52,633 nt of DNA from Pseudomonadota bacterium (GCA_021783175.1 JAJXUF010000011.1:1-52633), one strand, 5' to 3'. Numbered from the stretch's first letter, positions 31,494-40,904 are shown. Translations and numbers: made by a program. Notes: a model not told the origin generated them from the letters alone.

Positions 31494-33263
31494 ATGCGGA
31501 TACTTTTTCTTACCCATGCATTCAATAGCCTGACCCAAAGACTCTACGTCGAGCTGAGCGAGCGCGGGCACGAAATTTCAGTTGAATTTGACATCAATGA
31601 TTTGGCCACCTCCGAAGCGGTTGCTTTGTACCAGCCGGACTTGATTCTGGCACCGTTTCTCAAGCGTGCGATACCAGAAACGGTGTGGCGACGTTATCGC
31701 TGTCTTGTGGTTCATCCTGGCATCAAGGGTGACCGCGGACCATCTGCTCTTGACTGGGCGATCATGAACCAAGAGCACGAGTGGGGTGTCACCGTACTGC
31801 AGGCAAACGCGGACATGGATGGAGGTGACATCTGGTCGGCTGCTAGCTTTGCCATGCGCGAGGCGCCAAAAAGCAGTATTTACCGGCATGAGGTGACGGA
31901 GGCGGCGGTGGTGGCTGTCGTCGATGCCATCCGTCGTATTGAAGGCGGAACTGCCGCACCCGAGCCGTTGGATTATTCCAGTCCCGAGGTTTGCGGGCGG
32001 ACGCGGCCGTTGTTGCGGCAGGTGCAACGCCTCGTCGATTGGCAGAAGGACGACACCCAAACGGTGATGCGCAAGATTCGCGCTGCCGACGGATTTCCTG
32101 GCGTGGAAGATGCGCTCTTTGGCCAGACCTGCCGGCTATTCGATGCCTGGGAAGAGGGTACGTTGCGTGGTGCCAGCGGCGCGATCATCGCGCGGCGCGA
32201 TGGTGCGCTTTGCCGTGCGACGCGCGATGGGGCGGTGTGGATCGGGCATGTGCGGCTGATATCTCCTGGCGATGCGGGCCTCAAGCTGCCGGCGACGTTT
32301 GCGCTACGCGACTATCTGGAAGGTATTCCGATGGTGTCCCCGCCGGCCGACACGGAATGCGGCCCCGCGACATATCGCGAGATTTCCTATCGCGAGAAGA
32401 ATGGGGTCGGCTATCTGGAGTTCGAATTCTACAACGGTGCCATGAGCTCGGAGCAATGTCAGCGGCTGCTGCATGCGTATCGCGCGGCCTGTGAACGGCA
32501 AACGCGGGTGATCGTGCTGCTCGGCGGAAGCGACTTCTGGTCGAATGGCATTAATCTGAATACGATCGAAGCAGCGGAAAGTCCTGCGGACGAATCATGG
32601 AAAAATATCAATTCCATGAACGATCTGGCGTGTGCGATCATTAACACGCAATCGCATCTTACGATTTCGGCATTGCGCAGTAACGCCGGGGCAGGGGGTG
32701 TCTTTCTTGCGCTGGCGGCGGACAAAGTGTACGTGCGCGACGGTGTCGTGCTCAATCCGCACTACAAGGGAATGGGCAATCTATACGGGTCGGAATACTG
32801 GACTTATTTGTTGCCCAAACGCGTAGGCAGCGAAAAGGCTTCGGCGATTATGGAGAATCGACTGCCGGTCGGCGCGCGTGCGGCGGCGAGATCCGGTTTA
32901 GTGGATGCACAATTCGCCGGTGACGCGGGTGAATTCCTGCGCGAAGTTCAAGCGTGTGCCGAGTCCTTCGCAGCAAGCGCTGAAATCGACGCTCTCCTTG
33001 AAGACAAGCGGCGCGCGCGTCGTGAAGACGAGGCGCTCAAGCCGCTGGAAAAGTATCGCGCCGAAGAACTGGCGCGCATGAAACTCAATTTTTACGGCTT
33101 TGACCCAAGCTACCATGTAGCTCGTTATCACTTTGTATTCAAGGTTCCGCATTCATGGACACCTTTGCACCTCGCACGGCACCGGAGGCTGGATTGGCTC
33201 CGCGAGATGCAAGTCAATACGGGTGGCGAGCAGGCGCAAAAAAGCGTTCCTGCGGTCAGCTAG
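31494..33263 (+). CDS. hypX: HypX/HoxX, CO-ligand synthesis for [NiFe] hydrogenase
   Basis: A two-domain enzyme of 589 residues. The N-terminal formyltransferase-like domain (HPGIKGDRGPSALDWAI) takes a formyl group from 10-formyl-tetrahydrofolate, and the C-terminal enoyl-CoA-hydratase-like domain (GGSDFWSNGINLNTIEA, then SNAGAGGVFLALAAD) converts formyl-CoA to CO and CoA. The CO becomes the active-site ligand in bacteria that mature hydrogenase under air. The ATG at 31494 is five bases after the hypD stop. Its presence suggests an oxygen-tolerant hydrogenase encoded elsewhere. It converges with the glucosidase, the stops one base apart. Confidence 0.93.
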   Translation: MRILFLTHAFNSLTQRLYVELSERGHEISVEFDINDLATSEAVALYQPDLILAPFLKRAIPETVWRRYRCLVVHPGIKGDRGPSALDWAIMNQEHEWGVTVLQANADMDGGDIWSAASFAMREAPKSSIYRHEVTEAAVVAVVDAIRRIEGGTAAPEPLDYSSPEVCGRTRPLLRQVQRLVDWQKDDTQTVMRKIRAADGFPGVEDALFGQTCRLFDAWEEGTLRGASGAIIARRDGALCRATRDGAVWIGHVRLISPGDAGLKLPATFALRDYLEGIPMVSPPADTECGPATYREISYREKNGVGYLEFEFYNGAMSSEQCQRLLHAYRAACERQTRVIVLLGGSDFWSNGINLNTIEAAESPADESWKNINSMNDLACAIINTQSHLTISALRSNAGAGGVFLALAADKVYVRDGVVLNPHYKGMGNLYGSEYWTYLLPKRVGSEKASAIMENRLPVGARAAARSGLVDAQFAGDAGEFLREVQACAESFAASAEIDALLEDKRRARREDEALKPLEKYRAEELARMKLNFYGFDPSYHVARYHFVFKVPHSWTPLHLARHRRLDWLREMQVNTGGEQAQKSVPAVS

Positions 33264-33264
33264 A

Positions 33265-36023
33265 TTAAGTACGGTTGCCAGACTTGCCAAGCGTGGTTTG
33301 CATAGCGGCTTGCGCGTGCGCGGTGGGGATTTGATTGCCTGGATGTTTGCGCCAGAACTCGGGAATGTCGGATCGGTAGCGACGCAACATCAGATTGACG
33401 ACAAGCCCGGTCCAGCCGGTCTGGTGGGCCGCCCCCAAACCCTGGCCGGTATCGGCGTGGAAGTATTCGTGGAACAGCATCATATCGCGCCAGTGAGGAT
33501 CGCGCTGGAAGGGGCTGCCCGGCGGAAAGGCAGGGATGAGTCCGTTTTCGCCGCGACGAAAGATGTTCACCAGACGGTCGGCAATGAGCTTGGCCGCCGC
33601 GCCAAGCGAAATTTGACGATCATGCAGACAAGGTGCCGCGACCGTGAACGAATCGCCGAAAAAGCGGTGGAATTTTTCCAGCGCCTGAATTAGCGCGTAA
33701 TTCACCGGCATCCACACCGGTCCACGCCAGTTTGAGTTACCGCCGAACAGAGGTGAATCGGACTCGCCTGGCGCGTACTCAATAACCGCGTGCCCGACGC
33801 CCGGCAGCGTTCCGAGATCCCGGCGCGTCGCATGGATCTTGCTGACGCTGCGCACGCCAAAAGGGGAAAGGAACTGCTTTTCGTCCAGCACGCGTGGCAG
33901 GATTCGCAGAAGCCGGTCGTTTCCCACCAGGGCCAGCAGATGTTCGCCTCGAGCATTCTCGCGCTCTGGGCAGGCGCAAACTGTGTGCCGGTCCAACATT
34001 CCGTCTTCGTGCTCGCGCAGCATCTGGCGGAAGTGCGGCACTTTGGCAAGCAGCCGTCGATCGATTACCTCGGTGGCCATCAATGGAATCAGCCCGACAA
34101 AGGAAAAAACATCGATTCGGTGGCATTGTCCGTCTGGGTCCATGATCAGGTCCTTGAAGAATCCATCTTGGGGATCCCAAAGCGATGGACATTCGACTGC
34201 GTGCCCCGAAATGACGTTGGCGATCGAGAGAAACTGCGCGTAACACTGAATGGCGATTTCCTCGTAATCGGAGTCTTCCACCGCGAGTTCCAGCGCCATC
34301 ACTGTCATATTGAGCGCAAGCATGGCGACGCCGGCGGTTGCGTCCGCCTGTTTCAGGCTGTAGCCAGGCGGGAGCGGTTTCGAGCGGTCATAGACGGAGA
34401 TATTATCCATCCCCAGAAACCCACCCTCGAATATGTTGTTATCGTCCTTGTCCTTCTTGTTAAGCCACCACGTGTAATTCATAAGCAGCTTGTGCATCAC
34501 GCGCTCAAGAAAATGCAGGTCTCCCTGACCACGCTGCACCCGTTCGGCGCGAAACACCTTGAGCGCCCCCTTGGCAAATACCGGGGGTTGACGTCCTCGA
34601 ACGACCACTCGTAAGCCGCGATCTGTCCCTTGGGATGGAGGTAACGTTCCTTCAGCATTAGATCGATCTGGTTCTTGGCAAAATCCACATCGACGAGGGC
34701 GAGCACCGAACATTGATAGGCGAGATCCCAGGAAGCGAACCATGGGTACTCCCAGGTATCGGGCATAGAGACGACGTCTGCTGCTTTAAGATGTCGCCAC
34801 AGATGATTGCGGCCGCGATTTCTCTGGGCTGGCGGAGGTATTAGGTCGCCGTCAAGCCAGCGCGCAACATCATAGTGATAATACTGCTTGTTCCAAATCA
34901 TGCCGGCCAGGGCCTGGCGAGCGATGGCATAGTCTTCCGCCGAGGTATGGGTGAGAATGCTGCGGTAATACGCTTCGGCCTCCGACTCTCGCGCGGCGAA
35001 CACAGCGTCCGAGCTTCCGAACGGGCGATCCAGGTGCCGCGCTGTCAGTACCAGCCGTAGTTCCGCCGTGGCACCGGCAGCAATTGTTAAAATATTCCAG
35101 GCCGCAAACTTGGTTCCGGTTTGTGACGGATTGACGGCACCGGTATCACCTGAAATCACACGCCGGTGAAAGGCGTCCTTGACGTAGGGAGCGGGATTTG
35201 TGGTTTCCCACAAGCGTTCGGTATTTGTCTCATTCTCCGTAAAAAGCAGCTCAGCCTGCTGTTCCCCGTATAGCCAGTAATTTCCGAGAGATGGATGATG
35301 TGCGGTGATGGACCAGCCGCAGCCAACCGATTTGGCTTCGGCCGTAATCCTCGGATGCGCATTGATCTTGTCACCCCATGCCCAGGTGTTGCGGAACCAC
35401 AGGGTGGGCAGGACATGCAGTGTGGCGGGGGTCGCGGCGCGGTTGGTTATGCTGATGCGCAGATGTATTTCATCGACTGCAGCCTTTGCATAGCGCATCT
35501 CGACGTCCCAGTAGCAGTTGTCCGCAAAGATGCCTGTATCAAGCAGATTATACGACGGCTCGTGGCGGGTACGCCGCTGGTTCTCCGCGACAAGTTGGCG
35601 GTAAGGGTATTCGCTCTGAGGATACTTATAAAGGTAACGCAGGTAACTATGGCTGGGCGTGGCGTCAAGATAGAAGTAGTGTTCCTTGACGTCTTCTCCG
35701 TGGTTTCCCTGGTTGCCGGTAACGCCGAATGCGCGCTCCTTTAGGATCGGATCCTTTCCGTTCCACAGCGCTAGCGCCAAACATAAGCGTTGTTCGTCAT
35801 CGCATATCCCACCCATGCCATCTTCGTTCCAGCGGTATACGCGCGAACACGCCTGATCGTGATCGAAGTACTCCCAAGCTGTGCCTTTGGCGCTGTAATC
35901 CTCGCGTACTGTGCCCCAAGCGCGCTCCGCAAGATAGGGTCCCCAGAGGCGCCAGTTCTCGTGCTCGTTGTGTTGGGCTTCCAGGCGTCTGCGTTCGGCC
36001 TCGGTCGGCAGATTATCATTCAT
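33265..36023 (-). pseudogene. GH63-like glucosidase split by a one-base frameshift
   Basis: Two overlapping minus-strand frames together make one protein of about 919 residues. The N-terminal part (34497-36023, MNDNLPTEAERRRLEAQHNE onward) runs to AYEWSFEDVNP; the C-terminal part resumes in the next frame with PVFAKGALKVFRAERVQRGQ and ends at 33265. The break lies in a run of five G on the plus strand (34583-34587); one more G restores DVNPPVFAKGALKVF. The family resembles the C-terminal mannosyl-oligosaccharide glucosidase / MGH1-like hydrolases (GGNSNWRGPVWMPVNYALI). Either a sequencing error or a real, perhaps phase-variable, mutation. It follows a damaged SDR gene by 87 bp and may form an operon with it. 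Confidence 0.85.
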
Positions 36024-36110
36024 GAATCAGCTCCTTTTCCAGTAGCATGACGCTGCTGCTGACGCAGCCCGCGGATGTCGGCTGCCTTGGTCGTGGTTGC
36101 GTGGAAAGGC

Positions 36111-36515
36111 TTATCCGCCTTCGCGAAATCCAGGATATAGTGTCACGCCGCCATCGACGTAAAGCGTGGCTCCGGTGCCGAGTGTAATCTCGTGAAGCCA
36201 TGAATCGCTCAGGAGGCCGGCGATGTTGACCAGGATGTCGATGCTTCCGTAGGCCTCGAACATCTTTCCAAACATCTTTCGTGCCTGGTCTTCGCGACTC
36301 ATGTCTGCCTGGATCGCCATCGCCTCCCGACCTGCAGAGTTTATGTCATCGACAATTGCGGCCGCGGCATTAGGGTGCGTAACATAAATCACGACCACCT
36401 TGGCTCCATCTGCAGCCAACGCGCGAGCCGTTGCGGCGCCGATGCCGGAGTTCGCTCGGGTGACAAGTGCCCTTTGACCGGCAAGAATCGCTTCGGCGTG
36501 TCTTGGCGTATCCAT
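36111..36515 (-). pseudogene. SDR-family dehydrogenase with catalytic middle deleted
   Basis: From ATG 36515 (GAGAGGTG just upstream) the frame has 134 residues, about half the usual 250-290. It starts MDTPRHAEAILAGQRALVTR and has the Rossmann region, altered to TRANSGIGAATA, and ILVNIAGLLSD (usual NNAG here NIAG), then jumps from LHEIT straight to the C-terminal family ending GTGATLYVDGGVTLYPGF. The stretch with the catalytic Ser and YxxxK is missing by an in-frame deletion of about 110 residues. It cannot be an active glucose/alcohol dehydrogenase. It precedes the damaged glucosidase in the same direction. Confidence 0.8.
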
Positions 36516-37085
36516 GTGCACCTCTCTTTTTTGCGGGTTCGGCGGAAAGTTTACTAGAGCTTTTCTATTGTAGGTCCGAGAGTGGACCACCCGGTTTGAC
36601 CGCGTGACACGCGCATTGTTTCCGGTGAGGTGCAGGGGCGGAGGGAGGGCCGAAGGGGCTGCAATTGAGGCTAGATGCGCTGGCCGATCGGCGGCGTTTG
36701 CGGGAAGGTCATACCACGCTGATGATGGGAAACAAGGTAGGTTTTGCATGGCCATCCCGGGCCTGAAGCCAACATCGCCGTTTTGGACGGTGCTTTAATA
36801 CTGGCCTTGGCTGCAGTGCGCACGATCTTTTTTCCGAAATTATTGTCGAGATGTCGTGGCGCCATGTCTAGCCGGTACATCACCTCTTGCGTCGGCCTTC
36901 CGCGAAATTCGCAATGATTTTCGGTTGGCGCGAGGCCACCCAGTGTCGGAGATTTTTACATCAGTTCAACGGTAGTTATCCCCGTCGTTAGTGTCTAGAC
37001 GTGACCCTTCGCGAGTTCTGGCGGGATCGTGATTATATCTGTGGGACAGCATTGATCCCTGAAGTCCGAACCGGTAACGTATGTT
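36516..37085. other. intergenic between SDR relic and integron integrase
   Basis: About 570 bases with no convincing gene. It contains the presumptive SDR promoter and ends three-prime of intI. No IS ends or attC site were recognised. Confidence 0.4.
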
Positions 37086-38084
37086 TCAAATATCGACAGG
37101 GCTGACTACACCTCGTCCCCCGCGATTGAGGACGTGAGTATAGATCATGGTCGTACTTACGTCCTTGTGCCCGAGTAGCTCCTGGATGGTGCGAATATCA
37201 TAACCGGCTTGGAGCAAGTGCGTTGCGAAGGAGTGCCGCAAAGTATGAGTCGTGGCGGATTTAACGATATTCGCATTGTATACCGCACGTTTGATCGCGC
37301 GTTGCAGGGCCTGAGGGTGCCTGTGGTGCCGGCGAACGATGCCGCTGCGCGGGTCGCTTGCGAGCTCCCCGCCGGGGAATACCCAAAACCACGCCCACTC
37401 TGTCCCCGCACTCGGGTACTTGCGGGACAGTGCTGTGGGCATTTCCACTCCAGGCGATTTAGTTGCCCGGTCTCTCCGCCACAATGCGCGTGCTCGGACC
37501 AACTGTTGCGTCAGTTCGTCGCGCAGCGCGTTGGGGAGCAAAGTAACGCGATCCTTGGCGCCCTTTCCGCCCCTCACTACTATTTCCTGGCGATCGAAAT
37601 CGACATCCTTCACACGCAACTGAAGGCATTCCATGAGACGCATGCCGGTTCCGTAAAGGAGTCGTGCCATCAGCTGGTGCTCGCCGGAGAGGTGAGTTAT
37701 AAGCCGAGTGATCTCACCTCGAGACAGCACTACCGGCAGGCGCACGGGCTCTTTAGCGCGCGTCACATTGTTGAGCCAAGGCAATTCAACTTCAAGCACC
37801 TCTCGATAAAGAAACAGAAGTGCAGCAAGTGCCTGGTTTTGTGTCGACGCTGCGACCTTTCCGTCAACGGCCAAGTGACTGAGGAACGCCTCGACCTCCG
37901 TCGCCCCCATCTCGCGCGGGTGACGTGCAGCGTAAAATCGGATGAACCGACGAATCCAGCCCAGGTAGCTGCGTTCGGTGCGCAGGCTGTAATGCTTGAG
38001 CCGAAGCTTGTCGCGCGTGACCTGGAGAAGGCCGGGTGGCCTAGACGATCCTTGGGCAGAAGAAGACGCCTTGTTGTCCATCAT
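37086..38084 (-). CDS. intI: integron integrase
   Basis: A 332-residue tyrosine recombinase that inserts and excises gene cassettes at attI and attC. Catalytic residues are R149 (GTGMRLMECL), H280 and R283 in HTLRHSFATH, H306 (LLGHKD) and Y315 (TTMIYTH). The integron-specific extra patch lies at 217-256 (TALSRKYPSAG, then FPGGELASDPRSGIVRRHH), which separates IntI from ordinary XerC/D. It reads away from the cassette array, the standard divergent layout. The frame is intact, so it may be functional. Sequence class (mobile or sedentary) cannot be told by eye. Confidence 0.95.
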   Translation of the reverse strand: MMDNKASSSAQGSSRPPGLLQVTRDKLRLKHYSLRTERSYLGWIRRFIRFYAARHPREMGATEVEAFLSHLAVDGKVAASTQNQALAALLFLYREVLEVELPWLNNVTRAKEPVRLPVVLSRGEITRLITHLSGEHQLMARLLYGTGMRLMECLQLRVKDVDFDRQEIVVRGGKGAKDRVTLLPNALRDELTQQLVRARALWRRDRATKSPGVEMPTALSRKYPSAGTEWAWFWVFPGGELASDPRSGIVRRHHRHPQALQRAIKRAVYNANIVKSATTHTLRHSFATHLLQAGYDIRTIQELLGHKDVSTTMIYTHVLNRGGRGVVSPVDI

Positions 38085-38186
38085 CGCCTCCTTGCGAATC
38101 AGATGGTTGGGGAAGTGGCGCCGATTTATATGGCGTTGGCTCGGGATTATATGGCATTTTTGCCACCGAATTATAGTTAGACTTTC
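38085..38186. promoter_or_regulatory. attI-like recombination region
   Basis: Lies between intI and the first cassette. GTTAGAC at 38176-38182 fits the integron core site GTTRRRY and should be the crossover point. Upstream are two imperfect direct repeats, GATTTATATGGCG (38123-38135) and GATTATATGGCA (38145-38156), 22 bp apart, which could be integrase-binding repeats. A cassette promoter would also be expected here or within intI. Confidence 0.65.
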
Positions 38187-38552
38187 ATGTGGAGACCGCG
38201 CCTTTCGTCAAAGCCAATGGCCGCAGCGATATTGCTGATGAGCACGGCGCTGGTCGCGGGTATGTGGATAATACTTCTTCGGGGGTTAAGTCAGCCGTTC
38301 GGTTTTGTGAAGTACGCCTTTTCACCAAAGAACGAATATCGGTGGTCCTTTGTGCTCGTTACAGAATGGGGTCTAATCTCGTTACTCTTAGGCGCCGTTG
38401 TGGTGTTTACCCGCCGTCGCGCCATACTCAGGTCTGTACTTGTCGCTTGCGCCGTGCAGACGGTGCTGTTTGGGGTAACGGGTGGCTGGCTATTTGCGCT
38501 GTATGCCGCATTGCCTGCATGGGCGTTATATAAGGCGCAGCATGAAGTCTAA
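38187..38552 (+). CDS. cassette 1: small membrane protein, unknown
   Basis: A 121-residue protein with about three or four hydrophobic segments (near 12-32, 55-75 and 86-112). No known family recognised. The ATG lies only a few bases past the attI core, so it is probably expressed from the integron promoter; M11 (38217) is an alternative start. Its stop overlaps the start of attC 1, typical of compact cassettes. Confidence 0.65.
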   Translation: MWRPRLSSKPMAAAILLMSTALVAGMWIILLRGLSQPFGFVKYAFSPKNEYRWSFVLVTEWGLISLLLGAVVVFTRRRAILRSVLVACAVQTVLFGVTGGWLFALYAALPAWALYKAQHEV

Positions 38553-38636
38553 TTATTCACTACAGCCGACGCCCAAAGCGCTGCGCGCTTTGGTTACCCT
38601 CGCTTCGCTCGGCGCGGCTGAGTTCAAACGTTAGCG
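38547..38636 (+). repeat. attC site 1
   Basis: Begins GTCTAAT and ends in the core CAAACGTTAGCG. Inner arms AGCCGACGCC and GGCGCGGCT pair with one unpaired A, the extra-helical base of attC sites. About 90 bp. Confidence 0.8.
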
Positions 38637-38639
38637 TTC

Positions 38640-39008
38640 ATGAAAACAAAACAACAACTAGTGCAGATTTTGCTAATAATTAGCCTTCTCTCCATCTCGA
38701 TTGTTTACGGATCGTTAGCCGTAGTCGCCGTAATGAAAAGAGCAGCGCTATCTGGAAGAACAGGAATCCTATGGATGTTCTGTTTCGCTATAATCGTCGC
38801 TCTCTGGGCACGAAATGATGTCAGAGCAAGGGGGGAGAGCAAACCGTTCGAATATGCGTTCTTTGTGTTTTTGTTATGGCCAGTTGTCCTCCCGTACCAT
38901 CTCATCAAGAATCGCGGAATCGATGGTCTAGTCATGTTCATCGGCTTTCTCGCCATTTTCGAGTTACCACATTTTTTGGCTTGGATGGCATGGGGTTACT
39001 TACGCTAA
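38640..39008 (+). CDS. cassette 2: small membrane protein, unknown
   Basis: A 122-residue protein with hydrophobic segments near 8-31, 41-57, 71-87 and 95-119. The ATG lies 4 bases after the attC 1 core. No family recognised; base composition is lower in GC than the core genes, as is common for cassettes. The stop is inside the left end of attC 2. Confidence 0.65.
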   Translation: MKTKQQLVQILLIISLLSISIVYGSLAVVAVMKRAALSGRTGILWMFCFAIIVALWARNDVRARGESKPFEYAFFVFLLWPVVLPYHLIKNRGIDGLVMFIGFLAIFELPHFLAWMAWGYLR

Positions 39009-39093
39009 CCACAGGCTGGTGCGGACGCTGGGAAATGGAGCCTTGTTTCCTGACACTTAGGCGCCTAGGCGCCGCACAGCTTCACCGTTAGAG
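39003..39093 (+). repeat. attC site 2
   Basis: Left CGCTAAC, inner arms GGCTGGTGCGGACGC and GGCGCCGCACAGCTTC with an offset base, and right core CCGTTAGAG. About 91 bp. Confidence 0.75.
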
Positions 39094-39111
39094 CGCTTTT
39101 AGGAGGATCGG

Positions 39112-39417
39112 ATGCTTCGTTCCATAATTTTTGCCTTACTTTGGGTTGTCTCAGTTTCTGTCAGCGCAGGCCAAGTTAAAACAACTGACCATGTTCCCAC
39201 GAAAGATGAGCTTCGTGAGCAATACGCTGCCTACATCGCAGAGGCGACGAAGAGCCAGGAAGAGACACATGAAATGAATGAAAAGTTAATGGCGCGCACA
39301 GAAGGTTTGATTGCGCGGCAGGAAAAAGATATGACTCGTTTCGAGAAGATTTTAGATACGTGGGAGCGCCAACAAGCTCAATATCAAAAATATCTAGACT
39401 CGCTGGGTAGGAAATAG
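39112..39417 (+). CDS. cassette 3: secreted coiled-coil protein, unknown
   Basis: A 101-residue protein with a signal peptide (about 1-19, ending SVSAG), then an almost wholly helical, charged segment rich in E, K and Q suggesting a coiled coil (about 30-98). AGGAGG lies just before the ATG. Probably periplasmic; function unknown. Confidence 0.7.
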   Translation: MLRSIIFALLWVVSVSVSAGQVKTTDHVPTKDELREQYAAYIAEATKSQEETHEMNEKLMARTEGLIARQEKDMTRFEKILDTWERQQAQYQKYLDSLGRK

Positions 39418-39420
39418 TGC

Positions 39421-39517
39421 GCCCTAACATATCGTTCGAGCCGACGCCCTTGACAGCGCCTTGCGCTGTCAAGGGCCCACCCGCCTTGCGGGCCGCGGCT
39501 CAACTCAAACGTTATGT
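39421..39517 (+). repeat. attC site 3
   Basis: Left GCCCTAAC, inner arms CGAGCCGACGCC and GGCCGCGGCTC, a long central stem (CCCTTGACAGCGC with GCGCTGTCAAGGG), and right CAAACGTTATGT. About 97 bp. Confidence 0.8.
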
Positions 39518-39537
39518 TGCCAGGAGGTAGGGAAGCA

Positions 39538-39903
39538 ATGGCTAAAGGCATGAAGGCGACGGTATCGATAGTGGCCTTAGGTCTTCTTCTGTTTATCGCT
39601 ATGTATTTCTTGCGTGTGTATCTTGGTTTTCCTCCAGCATTGTTTGCGTCCTGTCTTCTTTCCGTATATTTAATTTATTTAACGAAAACTCGGTGGAAGA
39701 AGCTAAACAAAATACAGAAGATCGCGCTGATCTGGTATTTATTTGGAATATTCGGTCTAGCGATTGCTTATGGCATCGACTACTTGATTTTTCCCGTAAG
39801 AGTCACGTTTTTGTTTTTTGCCGCAGCAATCCTTCCACCATCAATTCTGCTTGCTTGGAGGAGAAACGGAGACAGGAAGTCCCGAAACACAAAGGAAGAG
39901 TAG
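39538..39903 (+). CDS. cassette 4: small membrane protein, unknown
   Basis: A 121-residue protein with three or four transmembrane segments (about 8-26, 30-43, 58-75 and 81-101) and a basic C-terminal tail. ATG 39538 is chosen for the AGGAGG and GGGAAG upstream; an in-frame ATG at 39514 lies inside the attC 3 core. No family recognised. Confidence 0.65.
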   Translation: MAKGMKATVSIVALGLLLFIAMYFLRVYLGFPPALFASCLLSVYLIYLTKTRWKKLNKIQKIALIWYLFGIFGLAIAYGIDYLIFPVRVTFLFFAAAILPPSILLAWRRNGDRKSRNTKEE

Positions 39904-39908
39904 GATTC

Positions 39909-40004
39909 AACATAACTCTGTTTTCAATCGGACGCAGGGTGAAGCTGGAGCACATGTCAAGCTATCATGACCTGCGCCGGTTAAAACCACGTTGGGCGTT
40001 ATGA
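39909..40004 (+). repeat. attC site 4
   Basis: Less canonical: CATAAC at 39911-39916 pairs with GTTATG at 39998-40003, and CGGACGCAGG with CCTGCGCCGG. The right core GTTATGA includes the ATG of the next frame. Confidence 0.6.
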
Positions 40005-40351
40005 ATAGGAAAGAGGCAATGTCTGCTATTACAGATTCTCTAAATAGGGGCTCCTGTACTCCCTGTACGTGGCGTGAAGATAGGGATGTATATATTCGGG
40101 AAAAGTCCGAAGAGCTTTTGAAGGTCGTTATCGAACCGATTCCTGTAACTATTCGCGGCGAAATATTCAACAGCGGAACTTTGGATGATTTTCGAGGAAA
40201 GAAAATATTCGGTGTTGCCCAGAGGGGAGATCACTGGTTGTTATATGCACCAGAACTTAATCGCTATTCTCTGGCATTTGGGCATGATCCGTGTTCGCTG
40301 ACGATATTGGGATTCTCATCGGATGATGCACTTGCAGAATGGTTAGGATAG
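40001..40351 (+). CDS. cassette 5: hypothetical soluble protein
   Basis: A 116-residue protein from the ATG inside the attC 4 core, or 110 residues from ATG 40019, which has TAGGA eight bases upstream. No signal peptide or membrane segment. Ends ILGFSSDDALAEWLG; no family recognised. Confidence 0.6.
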   Translation: MNRKEAMSAITDSLNRGSCTPCTWREDRDVYIREKSEELLKVVIEPIPVTIRGEIFNSGTLDDFRGKKIFGVAQRGDHWLLYAPELNRYSLAFGHDPCSLTILGFSSDDALAEWLG

Positions 40352-40367
40352 GAAAGAACATACAAAC

Positions 40368-40434
40368 GTTCAACAAATCGCTCCTGCCGACGTCGGCGCT
40401 GGCGCGCCGCCGCGGCAGAGCTTAGACGTTATAA
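40368..40434 (+). repeat. attC site 5
   Basis: Left GTTCAAC fits RYYYAAC exactly; arms CTCCTGCCGACG and CGCGGCAGAG with an unpaired base; right core GACGTTATAA. The shortest of the set at 67 bp. Confidence 0.75.
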
Positions 40435-40440
40435 GGCAAA

Positions 40441-40758
40441 ATGAACTACGTGCCGAACGACATTGGAGAGCTTCCGCTGCACGACGCCATCGTGCAAGAA
40501 ATTCTTATCAACTGGCCTGAAAAGCGCGTAGTCTTAAAGCTAAAAGCATTCCTGGACCGCTCACGAAACGCGGTGTCCTGCGAATTAATCTTTGGGGGCG
40601 TCACCAAAGCCATTGTTCCGCACGAAGCTCCATGGGGTGAGTCATCCTGTATTAATGAGGCACGGTCAGATGGCGCGTTTTATAAAATCGAGATGCAAAC
40701 AGGCGATATCGTGCAAATAGAGGCGTCTGATTATGCTTTCGAGCACTTTGCCTTATAA
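40441..40758 (+). CDS. cassette 6: hypothetical soluble protein
   Basis: A 105-residue acidic protein starting MNYVPNDIGELPLHDAIVQE. The ELPLHDA pattern resembles small beta-rich proteins often seen in cassettes and near polymorphic toxins, but I cannot assign it. The ATG is 6 bases past attC 5 and the stop lies within attC 6. Confidence 0.65.
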   Translation: MNYVPNDIGELPLHDAIVQEILINWPEKRVVLKLKAFLDRSRNAVSCELIFGGVTKAIVPHEAPWGESSCINEARSDGAFYKIEMQTGDIVQIEASDYAFEHFAL

Positions 40759-40842
40759 CGGGTCGCTCGTGCCGACGCCGGGGACAACGCTCCATGTTTC
40801 TTGGTGTATCCGCGGCCGGCGCGGCACACCTCTGCGTTAGAC
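40752..40842 (+). repeat. attC site 6
   Basis: Left CTTATAAC, arms CGTGCCGACGCCGG and CCGGCGCGGCAC with the extra-helical A, right core GCGTTAGAC, which fits GTTRRRY exactly. About 91 bp. Confidence 0.82.
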
Positions 40843-40904
40843 GTGACTACTGAACGTCCTCCTAATGTGATGACAAAAGGCACACAGTCTGATAGACTGC
40901 AAAA

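Noticed and set aside
36671..36883. 70-codon minus-strand frame between SDR relic and intI
   Set aside because: No ribosome binding site and no resemblance to any family I know.
36960..37000. GTTCAAC near 36963 and GTTAGTG near 36988, suggestive of an attC
   Set aside because: Too short and without inner paired arms; it lies on the wrong side of intI.
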